Assembly: GCF_008831285.2 (NCBI RefSeq)
Contig: NC_045140.1
Location: forward strand, 12,584,505-12,648,504
Length of the DNA: 64,000 bases
Reading direction: 5' to 3'
Source of the DNA: Nymphaea colorata
Lineage: Eukaryota; Streptophyta; Magnoliopsida; Nymphaeales; Nymphaeaceae
Position 1 is the first letter of the stretch. Each line of letters starts with the position of its first letter. Below, piece after piece: positions 1 through 12,724 of this stretch. The notes under the pieces were generated by a model. It made no database searches, had not been told where the DNA came from, and saw only the letters and a list, made by a program, of their open reading frames with translations. The position numbers were made by a program, and so were the translations under genes.

Positions 1-137
1 CATTAGTAATTAGAACAAGAAAGAAAAAATATCATGGTACATATTTTTTTTTGTTGTTTTGATTTATATTATGAACTTATGAGTGGATCAAATGAAGTTA
101 TCTAAACTACTCTTCTCATTTATTTTTGTCAATTGAT

Positions 138-730
138 TGGTGAAATACATTTGACAAAAATACAAAAGAATTGAAGAATTTTGCTATGAGAATTCTCAAT
201 CTTACATACAGTACATTAGGATGTGAATGTAAATGCAGCTCATTCTTTTTGGTAAATAAATGAAACTTTCAAGTAATTTATTATGTTATCATTCAAAAGT
301 TTTTTTATAATTATCAAAATGATTAACTAACGCAATTACATGATAGGTACATACAAAAACAAGAAATCGCATTGAGCAAGAAAAACTTAATTCTTTGGTT
401 TTCATCATGTATATATGAAGATGAATGCAGAAAGTGTTTCATCTTCTCAAAAGAAAAGTGTTGGCAAAGTTAATGCTATATGTTTGTAATTTTTGAAATA
501 AAGATAAGAACATTGTCCTTTTTCTTTACTAATTGTTGCATTTTGTTGTGTTAGTGTTTTTATATGAAGGTAAAACAATAATAGAAGATTTAGAATATGA
601 GAGTTTAGATGATGAGGAAGATGAACTTATTCAATATTTGGATGGTTCAAATGACGATGAACTGTCATCCATTAAAGAATATGACAATCATGAAGATACA
701 ATTGACCAATTGCCTACAAAAGTTATCTGA
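138..730 (+). pseudogene. hAT transposase C-terminal remnant (copy 1)
   Basis: This is the 3' end of a hAT-superfamily transposase gene. Positions 138-251 read W-stop-NTF, then KELKNFAMRILNLTYST and LGCEC, the start of the hAT dimerisation domain. An intron follows (GT at 252, AG at 345-346). Positions 347-418 read VHTKTRNRIEQEKLNSLVF, matching the RNRLEQKRLNDLVF block of the family. After a further gap, about 566-730 encodes an acidic tail (EDLEYESLDDEEDEL, then SNDDELSS) ending in TGA. The second Trp of the usual WW pair is TGA and the conserved Trp of CERNWS is Cys, so the protein is dead. The sequence from about 452 to 880 recurs at 7643-8072. No terminal inverted repeat remains on the right side. 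The 5' part lies outside the window or is lost. Confidence 0.75.
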
Positions 731-880
731 ACTTTCTTAAGTATCACTTGCTAATTACACAAATTAATTACTTTCTTTTAATTTTTGTACATATACATAT
801 TTCAATATGCTTATATTATTGTTCAACAATACTTATTATTTACTTATTCTTTTAATTGATGTTATTATCTGAATCATAGA

Positions 881-2218
881 ATACAAGAACCTATTTTTAT
901 GTCATTTATGATATCACTATAGGCATCTAATATTCTTATCGATTTTCCTTCACCCGTTAACACATTGGAGATTTGCATTATTTTCTTAAGACAGAAAAGT
1001 TATACATAAACCAACTAAGGAATTATAAAAAAGTGGAAAAGTCAAAACCAACTTACGGGCACTCTTTCAAAGTTATAAAATTTTCATAAAGAAAAAAAAA
1101 GAAAGGATCGAAGCTGGTTATATGCAAAAGCCAACAACTTAGTGTAGCTAACCGTCAAAAACATTCTTAAGCCAACTTCTTATTAGGACCATTGGTGATG
1201 GTGACGGCGGTTTTCCTGTCTCCAATCTGTCACCATTGGATCTTTGCACTGTTGACTAAACAATCGGTTTGCAAAAAGTAAATTATTTTTAGGGGGAGTT
1301 TGATTACTCCGGATTGAAATTCACATATCTGAAATGTGGATATGACAAAACATGCTTTCACCTTGATTTTACGAAAATGGATGAAAAGACTAATCAGCCT
1401 TAGTTACATTAATAAACGGTCAGATTTAAGACCGGATGTTAAAATCGGCTTAATCAGTCTATTGGTAAACATTTTACTAACAAATGCAATAAGAGGGTAA
1501 CACAGCAGGGTCCCGGTTAAATTGTAAATAAAAAAAAAATATATATTTTCTATATATATAAAGAAATTTTTAAAATTAATAAAAAAAATTATCTAATCAA
1601 GAATATGGACAAATAGTTTTCATGGAATACTTAGGCGTGTTGAATGTTGTCCAATCTCGCCTTTATTAATCACATATATATTATAGTACTCTTTAGTGCT
1701 TTCATGTCTTATTTGCCATCACAGAGGGGTCCGATCATGTACGTATTTTTCATGTGATAAAAGTGCAACCAAGTGATTAACACTGTGATTAATGGGATGC
1801 AGTCTGGATGCGATTAATAGAAACTGTTTATGTTTAACCAATGCGATCTGGATACAGACACGGTAATTTGCTTTTAAACCTTATCCCTCCCTCTCTCTTG
1901 GACCGTCAAGGTATGCTCCCTCTCCCTCTTCTCATTCTTTTCGTGATTTTCTTCTCGTTGATCCTATGTGTGATTTTTTGAAGGTTCTCACTCTTCTTGT
2001 CTCCTATACAACTTTCTTCTCACAGGAGATCCAGCAATGCTCCATCAGAAAATCAAAGTCATCTTTTGATTCGCCCGGGATGAGTACAACCTCTTCAAGG
2101 CCATGATGTGGTACAGTTCTACAAAAAGATTGAAGGCTCAATCTGGGATCCGCTGGCTATGAAAGGTAACATTCTCTTTCATTTTCCACATATGCCTCAT
2201 TTTTCATTTCTTTACAAT
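881..2218. other. AT-rich spacer, no gene seen
   Basis: I see no coding signal here. The stretch is AT-rich with short A and T runs and a TA-rich patch near 1535-1560. A pyrimidine-rich segment at about 1885-1990 resembles a 5' UTR or intron, but I can attach no gene to it. Confidence 0.5.
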
Positions 2219-3902
2219 CTCTAGGGGGCCGTTTGATGGCTTGGAAATCTGGAATTGGAAATATATTTCTGGAAATATATTTTCCGAAAAAAATAAATGG
2301 GAAAAATCTTTCTGATTCCCATTTTGATGTGTGTGTGATGACTGAGAAATATATTTTCAAAAATATATTCCTGAGTTTGATGATAAAGAAATATATTTTC
2401 AGATTTCCAGAAAATTAATTCTTAGTTTAATAATAAGGAAACATTTTTCCAGATTTACAGAAATTAGATAAATAACCACACCAAATAGATAAATAACCAA
2501 CAATGGCCAGTCTTTTTAGTACAACAACAAAAATAATTGCAGTGGAGTTCGAAGAACATATGAACGCAACAAGATACTGTAAACATAAACAGTATCAAAT
2601 GTTTTAGTCAACATCTACGCACAATTGATGAATACTCAAACCATACTCATTGGATGTATATGAGAATTTCACTATAAAGTATACAACAGTAGATAAACCA
2701 CATACATATTCCCATCAGTGATAAAATATTTACATAAGTGTTCAGAAGAGCTTCAACGTTAAATACAAAGCCAAGTGCGTGTGTAGAGTATCCATAGAAG
2801 CAAGTACATATGTAGCTTCATGTACGCATCCACCATAACAAAAAGAAGCTCAACAAAATCAAATATGCCCCTTGCACCACCTTCGAACAAGACGTCATAC
2901 TTATGTCGGGGCTTCATCTTCGAACAAAACGTCATAACATCTGATGAACTGAAAATGAAAATATATACGTGTCTAATGGCAAGCATAAGGGCATAGCAAG
3001 TGCTGAGCTAGAAATCAGTAACTAATGACATTGACGATAGAAAATTCCAAAGATATTAGCACAAACATAAGATTTAGTTGTTAAATTATGCAATTACTAA
3101 ATGAATAATATTCAAAATAATGGAAGAAAGCAATTGACTTGCTGTTTTCAATGTCTACATCAAAAATTGTAATGCAGTTTCGTCTCCAAGTTGCAATAAA
3201 GGTCCACTACATCATTAAAATATGTAAACTACCAACTACTCTGAGTATGCATCAACAGTAATGAAGGATGTCAAAGAGAGGATATCCATCTCAGCCATCT
3301 AGTTAAAAAGAAACGTACATAATCGAGGCATTCTAATTCCAAAATACACAAATGTTTGGCATGGCATGCAGAAATGCAGTCTGAGATCTTCCTCGGGTTG
3401 TCTTCCTTTAAAAGTAATCAATGGTGTTTGCCCATGGGCTACCATCTCTTTGAAACTTTTTTATTCTAGAAGATACCAGGTATGTGTTTTAGGCTTTTAG
3501 CAGTCCTTTCAGACAGCAAAAACATAAACTGCATTATGCATATAAAGATATCATGCATAAGCCCATTTCATGATGTTTCATGAAGCCTTATAGCTTTCTT
3601 GAACCAAACTGAACTCCCATGTGGCAGCATTCAATGAAGGGGATTTGCTGATCAACTTGCAATAAAACAAAAAAGTTGGAATCAACTTGTTGATCATGTT
3701 TGCAATAAATTAAGGAGAGTTCTCCCACGCAGATGCCTTTCATTGGAACTTGCTGATCATGCCTTCAATAAGAATCCTCCCAAGACTGTTACATTTCATC
3801 TAGCTTGAATCCAATCAAGTCGAATCAAATCACTGAGTTCAAAAATCTAAACTATTTGATGCAAATGTTAAAGACACAAGAAAATGCAGAATGAAGTGAA
3901 CG

Positions 3903-4222
3903 TGCACTTTCCTTTATCATGGCCCATACCAGCAACCAACTTAAAAGAGTTAGAAGCGTAGCAGAAAATCAATTTCATGCTGGTAATCTTGAAGACACCC
4001 ATTACTAATCTGTGTGTGGAGAGAAAGAGAGACCGGGAGAGATCTGTACTTGGGAAGCATGCACTACCCATTACTAATATGTATGCAAAGAGAGAGAGAG
4101 ATATGTACTTGGGAAACATGCACCTTCCCTTTATGGTCTATAATAACAGCCAACTTAAAAGAATTAGAAGCATAGCAGAAAAGCAAATTCATGCTAATAA
4201 TCTCGAAGACACCCATTACTAA

Positions 4223-4259
<37 letters not shown>

Positions 4260-4268
4260 GAGAGAGAG
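3903..4268. repeat. Direct tandem duplication, period about 216 bp, with GT/GA tract
   Basis: The segment starting TGCACTTTCCTTTATCATGG (3903) is repeated from 4119 (TGCACCTTCCCTTTATGGTC). Both copies run through CCAACTTAAAAGA, TTAGAAGC and GAAGACACCCATTACTAAT. Copy 2 ends in (GT)n followed by (GA)n at about 4222-4268. No protein is supported. Confidence 0.75.
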
Positions 4269-4719
4269 GCCTTCAGTTTTTACTAAGGAATGATTATTGA
4301 TGTCTGCAAGGTATCACTCATTCCAGATGTTTAGGTGAAAGGAAAAAGGAACATAGAAAGCTTTAGTCTATATTGTGAATAAGATTGGGTTTATCTGAGC
4401 ATTAGATATTTGAGTTGGGGAACAACTAAAATTTGTTAGTTGTACTGAGGATTTGCTCAACGTTTTTTCTACTCTTTCTCTAAAGTGTGTCATCAAATCA
4501 AATTTAATTTTCTTGAGAATTTATTTTATGGACATTGGACAAAAATGATGGAAGTTATAACTACCCTATGATGTATGCATGTGCATGTATTATTTACAAT
4601 ACATTGATATGCATGTGAACTATATTCTAAAAGATAGTGCATTGAAGCTTTTATGTTGCATGTCATGAAAGAGATGTCACTTATGGGATTGTTCAGTGAT
4701 TGAGTCTTATCTTACAGGG

Positions 4720-4986
4720 CAGAGGTAGCAATGAAGATCGTTGATATACTCCGTCTTATTGTAGACCTTGTGGAGGCAAGCTGCTATGCTGAGTCACTGA
4801 CAACCCTGAATGGAGGTTAACATGATTCTGAACCTTAAAGTGAAAATTTAAGTCCAGTGTTGATGAACAAGTTGCCAAAGATATTCAACTCCTAAATTCT
4901 ATTGCTGAAAAACAAACACAGATATTTTCTGAAGAGTGCAAGCTGTTTCCAGCAGATGTTCAGATCCAATTGCTGTATCCTCTGTA
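4720..4986 (+). other. Possible captured exon fragments, unrecognised
   Basis: Within the inverted-repeat unit, 4720-4818 translates as EVAMKIVDILRLIVDLVEA, preceded by TTACAG like a splice acceptor. Position 4860 onward reads [20 protein letters not shown], then [20 protein letters not shown] before a GTAAGT donor at about 4986. The helical composition and flanking splice-like sites suggest genuine exons. I do not recognise the protein, so no function is assigned. Confidence 0.3.
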
Positions 4987-5254
4987 AGTGTTTACCTATA
5001 AACACTAGAATGAGTTCATAAGTATACTTGTGGTTTTCTTTTGTATTCACTGTCTGCTATGTATCTAAAATATTTTCCTATTCAGTAAATAAGAAAACTG
5101 TAAAATCTTTTGTTTGAAACAACACCAATTTGTAGCCTCAATTTGTAGCTGCAGAGGGGAAGAGACAGATTCCTGTGCTACGGTAACAGGGCGAGCCAAA
5201 ATCAGTGTTTCCTAACATGGAAGCCACAGCACAAACGACAAATGAAGAGACGGA

Positions 5255-5470
5255 GGGCTTCTTCTTCAGCAAGGGTGAGAGAGACGAGGAAGGGATCATG
5301 AGAGTGAGAGGGCGAGAGAGACAACGAGGGGAGCAGGAGAGTGGGAGGGTGTGAGAGACGACGAGGGAGCAGAAGAGTGAGAGGGCGAGAGAGACGATGA
5401 CCAGCAGGCAGAACGGAGGCGACAGAGGCAGCTGCGGGCCTGCGGCAGGAGGGAGAGGGAGGCGATGCGT
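5255..5470. repeat. Purine-rich imperfect repeat block
   Basis: A run of GAGAGACGACGAGGG and GTGAGAGGGCGAGAGA units repeats irregularly with a spacing near 60 bp. The plus strand is almost all purine. Confidence 0.6.
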
Positions 5471-5620
5471 GGGTGCCCTAACGGGCAGAAAAATTTCCGG
5501 AAATGTGTTTAACGGCTATAATTTTCATTCCTCCTTTGATGGAATGAGAAAAATTTTGAATATTTGAATTTTTTCTCCATGGCTATAGGATATTGCCAGG
5601 CCATCAAACGGCCACTAGAG

Positions 5621-7464
5621 TTTTTTCTGGAACCCCAATCTCTGTTCTTTGATTTTTCTTGCTGTTTTCTTTTGTCATATTTAGGAATGCCTAATTTTGA
5701 AGCATATTAACAAATATTGCAAGCTTTTCGACTTTTAAGAACCAAAAGCCGAACTGATGATTCCCTATGCAATCCATCGACTGCAGTTCATAGAGGTAGG
5801 TTTCCAAGATAAGGATAGGTATACTCTCTACGACTGCCTTTCCAACCAATTTATATGGCAACCATCTACATTATCCTACATGAGTGGGATTTTTTATACA
5901 CCCTTTTTTGCATTGGGGGCATGTTTTTTGATCTGAAATATGAATTAGTCCACATTTTGCACACTAAATAAACATGTATAGACATTTAATGGGGGTAACC
6001 TTTTTCAACGAATAGAAACCTTTTTTTTTTTGTTTTCTATTGGTCATTGTCTAAATAAACAGTGGAAAGAAACCAAAAAGCTTCTTGTCTTTGTCTTTTT
6101 CTTTTCTTTTCTAGCTTCCTTCCTACGATAGGCAATGATCAAACCTCTTCAAATGTTAATTCAGACTTTTGATATGTGAGTCTTTATGTGCATATACATT
6201 TTATTTCACCAATTTAATTTATATAAGTGAAATGAGTTGCGTTTTTTTCGTTTTTCATTTTTCGTTTTTTAAATATGTTTTTTAATTTTTAAATGGCATT
6301 TCATTTTCTCACATTTTTTTTGCATTTTTTCGAAAATAATGCACTTTTTGTATACACACACAAAAGGACACAGTGGCATCATCAATATCTTAGGTGAGAA
6401 AACATGCATTGCATCAGTAGGAGTTGGTGTCTAGTCATAGTACTAAGTTAAATCTTGATTTATGTTTTCCAATCACTAGGCTGTTCTTATAATGCCGAAC
6501 ATTTTGAATCATCCTTTGTGCACATATAACCAAACTGCTTATATGTGAGACTTTGTTCACAAATATTTGTCAGCTTTAATACCACAGTCCTTTATGGGCA
6601 TTGGTTCGGTGTCAAGGATACTTGATGGTCTCATGAAAATGTTTGCAATTCTGGTGGAGTGTGCAGCATCATGAAAGTTATCTGAGCATGTCTGAATTGG
6701 AACACATTGCAAAGGTAATTGTAAGATTCCTTGCTGGCTGAATCATTTTGACCTTTTGTCTATCACATAGTGGACCTCTGTATGCATCTTGCTAGTGACT
6801 CGGGCTAACATGGGATTATATTTCTTGGCACCTAGAGTGAACAACCATTTTCTTTTGTCAAAAGAAATATGAAGATATTACTTGCATGAACTATTTTGAG
6901 GTATAGTGCTTTTCATCATAAACATAAAATTATTTGCAATAGAACTGCTTGAGAGCTAGTCTTCAAAATGTGAGCGTGTGTTGGTTTGTCTTTCATTTTT
7001 TTTTTTTGGGTTGGGGGTGGAGGGGGGGGGTGGGTGAGTTGTGTTGGTGGTGTTGGGGGAGAAAGAGAGAGAGAGAATAACCCTATTTAAAAGTTTATAA
7101 GATGATAATGGTTTTGTTGTAACATGAGTCTGTTCGATGGTTTCTTCCTAATAGGTTGATCTTGGTTCTGTTGTATCATAAAAATGCTTGATGCTCTCTT
7201 CCTAATAGGATGATATTGGTTCTGTAGCATACTTGGTGAGCACTGCAGGTAGACTTTTAGTTCATTCAAGCTGCCTTGTCATACTGGGTGAACTATGGTG
7301 GTAAAGAGTTTGAAGCAGTTGAAAACTGTGGAGGTAATCATCTAAGTTGCATCAAGAAGAAAGAAGAACTTCAAAAATTACTCAACAGGAAAATAGAAGG
7401 GAAAGTTGCAAAAGAAAGCATCTGTCTCTCTACTTTGAAATGCTTTTCCATGTTACCTCCAAAT
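5621..7464. other. Spacer with a G-rich tract and short imperfect repeats
   Basis: No gene is recognised. Positions 7008-7034 form a G-rich stretch with four G runs. Positions 7100-7235 hold three degenerate units built on CTTCCTAATAGG and TTGGTTCTGT. The open frame at 7276-7593 looks like chance: it spans a poly-A tract and runs into the hAT element that starts at 7465. Confidence 0.45.
7457..7464. repeat. Left target-site duplication of the hAT element
   Basis: CTCCAAAT lies directly outside the left TIR. It is identical to 8417-8424 outside the right TIR. Confidence 0.85.
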
Positions 7465-8416
7465 CAATGTTGTAAGAAGTGTATGCCTCACACAAAAAAA
7501 AAAACACGACTCAAAGCATTTTTTAGAAAAAATGCCTTGAGGCAGGGCCTTGAGATGCACACATCCCTGAAGCATGCACCTCATTTAATATAGGTGTATG
7601 CCTCCATCCATGGTATGCTCCGTGCTTGAGGCATACGCCTCAGGGAAAGTGTTGAATGCTATATGTTTGTAATTTTTGAAATGAACATAAGAACATTGTT
7701 TTTTTTTTCTTTACTTACTATTATATTTTGTTATGTATTATTGTTTTTATATGAAGGTAAAACAATATAGAAGATTTACAACATGAGAGTTTTGAAGATG
7801 AAGCAACTGAAGAGGAAGATGAACTTATTCAATATATGGATGGTTCAAATGATGATGAATTGTCATCCATTACAGAATACGAAAATGATGAAGATACGAT
7901 TGGCCAATCGCCTACAAAAATCATTTGAACTTTGTTAAATATCACTTGATAATTACACAAATTAGTTACTTTTTTAATTTTTGTACATATACACATTTCC
8001 ATATGCTTATATTATTGTCCAACAATACTTGTTATTTACTTATTCTCTTAATTGATATTATCATCTGAATTTTGGTTTTCCTAGTTTTGGTTATTTGTTT
8101 TTCAATGATAGTTCTATGACCTGTTTAGGACAGGTCATGCATCTTCGCCAATTATGCAAGCACTCTTTGCACTATGTATGTTATGACATTGTATTTGTTT
8201 GGATTTGAAAATTATTGTAGTTTACATATATTGTGTATTAGTTTTTATTGATATGCTTAGTATTGTAGTCATTTTTTCAGTTTTGATGTTATTTTTATAA
8301 ATATTATATAATTCACAAACTTGTCTGTGAAGCTACGCTTCAACTAATGCCTCACCTCCCCTCGCCTCATGAGAGGCTGAACATGTCGCCGCACCTTATT
8401 GCCTTTTACAACATTG
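7465..8416 (+). mobile_element. Non-autonomous hAT element with TIRs
   Basis: The element starts CAATGTTGTAAGAAG at 7465 and ends TTTTACAACATTG at 8416, giving terminal inverted repeats of about 11-13 bp. It is flanked by a perfect 8-bp direct repeat, CTCCAAAT (7457-7464 and 8417-8424). Eight-base duplications are the mark of hAT insertion. Inside, 7755-7928 keeps the end of a transposase frame (acidic EEEDELIQYMDGSNDDELSS) that closely matches the copy at 566-730, so this is an internally deleted hAT retaining the 3' end of the transposase gene. A hairpin (CTCAAAGCATTTTTT paired with AAAAAATGCCTTGAG) lies at about 7510-7545. The same 17-bp end, CAATGTTGTAAAAGGCA, occurs at 53746 beside a larger transposase remnant, which ties the two to one family. 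Confidence 0.88.
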
Positions 8417-8424
8417 CTCCAAAT
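8417..8424. repeat. Right target-site duplication of the hAT element
   Basis: CTCCAAAT directly outside the right TIR, identical to the left copy. Confidence 0.85.
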
Positions 8425-10660
8425 ACCATCAAGTTGTTCCTCTTGAGAGTATGGTGCTACTTTTTCTTAGTAACTTGATCCAGCGACACCCAACTAGAAG
8501 TTTCTCTTGTTTTCTGCCTTCTTCCTCTGCAATACAATATACATGATGCCGGTAGGTATGGTCGTGAAGGGTTTGCATGCAATTGATGTCTAGAATTGTT
8601 AAAATGACTTGTACATGACCTAAAAATCCTTAGATGAACTATAATGGGTCCCACCAGGCATGCCATCTATTTGCTCCCCTCCCCTGAATGGGGAGTAGCG
8701 TGAAGCCAAAAATTTGAGATTTGGATATTAGAAAAATTGCAAGAGAAAGGGAGCGGCCTACTGGTATGATGTCTAACTATGTCTCCCCACCTTTAACATG
8801 GATAATTGGACCTAAGACTAAGCATTTCTCAAAAGTTGTACAAGTCATTTGATTGATGCATTACGTATGTTTGTGCATAAGGGTTTGAAATTTTATTTTG
8901 AAGTTCATTTGAATTTAATTTTGAACAATCAACGTTTTTGACCTTGTTTTAGATAAAATGAAATGGATTTTAAACAAGTTATTTGAAAGTCTAATTGGTT
9001 TTGACAAGTTATTTAGAAATTCAACTTGTTTTAGAAATTTGGGCAAATTCTTTTGAATTTTGGCAAAATTGAAAATTGTTCAAAATTGATTCTAGTTGGG
9101 ACTATTGATTTGATCTAAAAAATTGAGAGTTTAGGAAATTTAGTTGGAAATTATATTTGTAAATTGAGGATTTGATTTGTAAATAGTTGAAAATTGGAGT
9201 TTTAGTTCATGAACTTGAAGTTAATATGCAATCTTGGATCAAAATTTTAAACTTAGTTTAAAGTAAATTAAAAAATGAACTTGACTTAAATAGTTGATTT
9301 AGCTTGAAAAATTGGATCAATTGATAAAATTTGAAAATTGGTTGATCAAAAGATAGGAATTTCGAATTGAAATTATACCAAGTTCTCTTTTAGAGAAGAT
9401 TGTAAATTCTTCAAGTAAAGCTTGTTTTTGGAAAAATAGGGATTCCAATGTTTTATAGAAAAATTTTATGTTCCAAATATATTTGTTGGCAAGATTGATA
9501 GGATTCTTGTATTTTCTTTTCAAAACTAAGTGAGATTCTAAATTCTTTGTTGCAATATAGGTCGGTCATGTTTTATAACTTGAATTGGTTCACTTACTTT
9601 CTAGAGATGGTGCATGTGTGTGTGAATTAGATAAGTGAATGCATGCATGAATTAAGAAAATAAACTATATTGTGCATACATTCTTCACTCTCACTAACTC
9701 TCCATGCATCTACACGTGTTAATTTTTTATTCCATCATACATGCATTCATGAAATAAAGAGCAAATTTATGTTAAATTGGATATGTAGGACAATGTCTAG
9801 GCTATACTTGGTATTGGATCAAGTATAACTACTACAATGCAGTCCATAAGCTTGACATAGATAAAATTCTTAAACTTGAAAATTGAATGAAAAATCCCAG
9901 TTTTAGAATGGGAAAAACGTGGAAAACCTCCACTTCCTCATGTTAAAATGATTATAAAAGAGACCATGTACTGATTTAATGGTTGCAAATTAAGAAATGT
10001 CTACTTTGGAGATCTTTCTTCAAAGTAAAATGTAATTTGATAGATTAAATTTTGAAATTGATGAAACATATATACATCTATTTTTCCATTAAAGTACATG
10101 TTGGAATGCAAATCAGATCTTAGAAGCAATGTTTACTCCAAATTTGGTTTTAAATCTCAAGGCTATGCAAATTAGTATAGTATGTTGAGAGAATTTGACA
10201 AAATTTCTCTTGCCAGTTTTGTGAATTTTAATTACAGCTTTTGGCTGAAATTTTGTGATGTATTAATTTGAAAACTGAACCAATTGCAAAATTGAAAAAT
10301 GTGAACTCGAAATCATGAATATCAGCCATATTAGAAGCTACTCTCTACAGTGCTGATTAGGCAAGACTAGGGATTCGGTCTAATTTCATAGACATTGACA
10401 AATTAGTAGCTTCCTTTGAGCCGAAACAAGTATTTTAGGATCTCAAACTTGATGTTCCAAGATTCTTTGAAAAATCAAATTCTAGGTTTTAAAAATACAT
10501 ATATATACACTCAATCAGCCTTATTTCAAAATTTTAATTGGCTAAATCTTGTAGTTCTGAGCCATCAAGATTCAATGTTGGAAGCAATCTCCTTTAGATT
10601 AGCTTAAGGATGTGACCCTTAACCTAATCTTGAAATAATAATAGCCATTTTCATATGAGA

Positions 10661-10742
<82 letters not shown>

Positions 10743-11084
10743 TATATACACACATTCATATATATACATAAATGTTTCTTTTTGAATTAAAAAGATTGAG
10801 TAAACGGCCACATAACACATGAACAGTGATAGTTTATGGCTGGGATTTTTACATCAATGGGGTTGAAGGCATGGCTTCTAACCTCCTTGATCACCTCTCT
10901 CAAAAAAAACTACAGAAAATTATGAGAAATATAGATTGAAATGGAAGAAGATCAGTGGATCATTTCAACCAATTATTCATTATGTAAGGGTGGATCTCAT
11001 CTATAATAATGAATCTGTCCCTAATAAGCTTTTGAGAAGGGAAAATGCATGCATTGCAGCATTTAAATAAAAATTCTGTCTCAT
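8425..11084. other. AT-rich spacer with (TA)n tract
   Basis: No gene is recognised. Positions 8890-9330 are low-complexity, dominated by TTGAAATT-like words. A perfect (AT)n run lies at about 10661-10733 and continues into TATATACATA repeats to about 10770. Confidence 0.55.
10661..10770. repeat. (AT)n microsatellite
   Basis: More than 30 uninterrupted AT dinucleotides, followed by degenerate TATATACA units. Confidence 0.95.
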
Positions 11085-12150
11085 TTGGAGACTAACTCAA
11101 CCAACCAGAAAAAAAGCAGTGGCAGTGGCGTTCTCGGAGCAGCGGCGGAGGTGGAGCCTGCTCAGGAAGAGCTTGCCGGTGGTGAGGTTTTTGTGGGCGG
11201 TGATGGGGTAGCTAGCATCCCACGATTCACCAGAAAGCTCGTTGGAGTGCTGTGTGGGTTGCTGGAAGAGTGGCTCCTCTCATTGGCAGAGCTCCATCTG
11301 TGGGTGGTAGAGATGCTACCGTGGACTGATAGCTATGGTAGTGTTTGTGGGCGGTCACCAGTTTCAAGTGGGGCACTGCCCCAACACAAATAGTTCAGAA
11401 CAAGAAACGAGACAACATTAATGCAGGAATAAATGAACTTATTAAATAAGAGAGAGAAAGTAGAGGGTGCCATGTTGACATGGGACGACGTGATGCTGAT
11501 GTGGTGCCAAGGTGGAAGGTGTGGGGGCTAACTGGGCGCTAGGCTAGAGCCTGCACAAAGAAAAGCCAGCTTAAGGAGCTAGCACCGCATGGACTCGCTG
11601 GGGCAGTGCCTTGAGCAAGTGACTGGGAGAGGAGCACGGCCCTTGGTTTGGTTGGGCCAATAATGGCAACATAGGTAGTCGATGGCAGAGAGTGTGTGTG
11701 TCCTAAGAAGCTAGCAGTTTGGGTCAAACCTCTGGTGGCTTGTTACTATAGTGGCTGGTCCACAGTGGCCAGCACAGTCTGAGTCATCCTAGAAGCTGGG
11801 CTGATTGCCTAGGGCAGCAAATCAGCCCTCTAAGTGATCAAATGTGGTAAAAAAAACAAGGATGAATTTGGATCAGCTGGCATACCCATGCCATGTGGCA
11901 ATCTCTGCGGTCTGCTAGTGGCATCCTTGGGCACTGGCTGGTCCTACATGGCATTGGGCAGGTCGGGCCCTAGCTATTTATTGGCCAGGTTGCCTTTATG
12001 CACCCCAACTTCCCTCCCTAGTTGGCAAAGGGCGCCAAGGTGGAGGGCTTTAATAGTTCCACACAGAATTTGCGGGTGATGTCTAGTCCACTATGGAGGA
12101 GCCAGGAGGTCGACCTCTTGAGCGGCCCCCAGCTAAGCCAAGCGGCCATA
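11085..12150. other. GC-richer block of unknown origin
   Basis: GC content rises sharply against the AT-rich surroundings. Short open frames exist on both strands (for example 11085-11393), but none resembles a known protein. Composition and sharp edges suggest an old transposon or LTR piece; I see no terminal motif to prove it. Confidence 0.35.
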
Positions 12151-12724
12151 TAGGTGAAGGTAAATTTTGAAATTCATGAGCACGCACATGCACAATCATT
12201 GAACTCTAATACGATGTTGCCAAAGATGGAGAGTTAAAACCATGGGAGAAACAAACATTTGTTTTCGATCAATGCTTAAATTGAAAGGGGTTGTATGGGA
12301 TTCTAAATTTAAGTGAACATGAATAAATCACTCAATTCTAAGTCCTAATGCCCACAACACTATTAAATGGTTCTGAACCAAAGTACTCTACTTAGAGGTT
12401 TGCATGAATCTATAGCAACTATTTGGATTGACATCTCGCATAGTGTTCAAAATCAACTGTGATATTTTTGCATATATGTACATTTATGCATTTGGATCTT
12501 GGTTTGGGATATGGTTCTGAGATTCAAATCATGATATCCATAGAAGATTCTAGATGATAGGTATGGGCATGGATCTAAGATTCAGATCAAGATCTAAATC
12601 CATAGAAAGTTTCTACAAAATGGATCTTAAGAGATTTGGATTAGAATTCTAGATAAGAGAACTGCTTGACAATAGTTCGTAGATCTAAAAATGTTGATGT
12701 AAACATTGTAATTGATGCTTCAAA

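Larger units (their letters stand above)
2219..5620. mobile_element. TIR-bounded unit, about 3.4 kb, possibly gene-capturing
   Basis: The left end (2219) reads CTCTAGGGGGCCGTTTGATG. The reverse complement of the right end (5620) reads CTCTAGTGGCCGTTTGATGG. The inverted match covers about 26 bp with one indel and few mismatches. The subterminal left part (2240-2450) is full of AATATATTTTC-type motifs in both orientations. The inside holds a duplicated segment (3903-4230), a GT/GA microsatellite, a purine-rich block and two possibly exonic stretches at 4720-4990. No transposase is visible, so it would be non-autonomous. The CTAG next to each terminus may be part of the repeat or a 4-bp target duplication. 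The family is not assigned; the GGCCGTTTG-type end is common among plant PIF/Harbinger and hAT elements. The alternative is two unrelated inverted copies of a short element. Confidence 0.45.

Noticed and set aside
7276-7593. 105-residue open frame
   Set aside because: It crosses a target duplication, a TIR and a poly-A tract of the hAT element, so it is a chance frame.
10599-10820. Minus-strand open frame across (AT)n
   Set aside because: Its core is a poly Tyr-Ile run from the dinucleotide repeat.
11085-12079. Open frames in the GC-richer block as genes
   Set aside because: No recognised motif or splice context; high GC lengthens chance frames.
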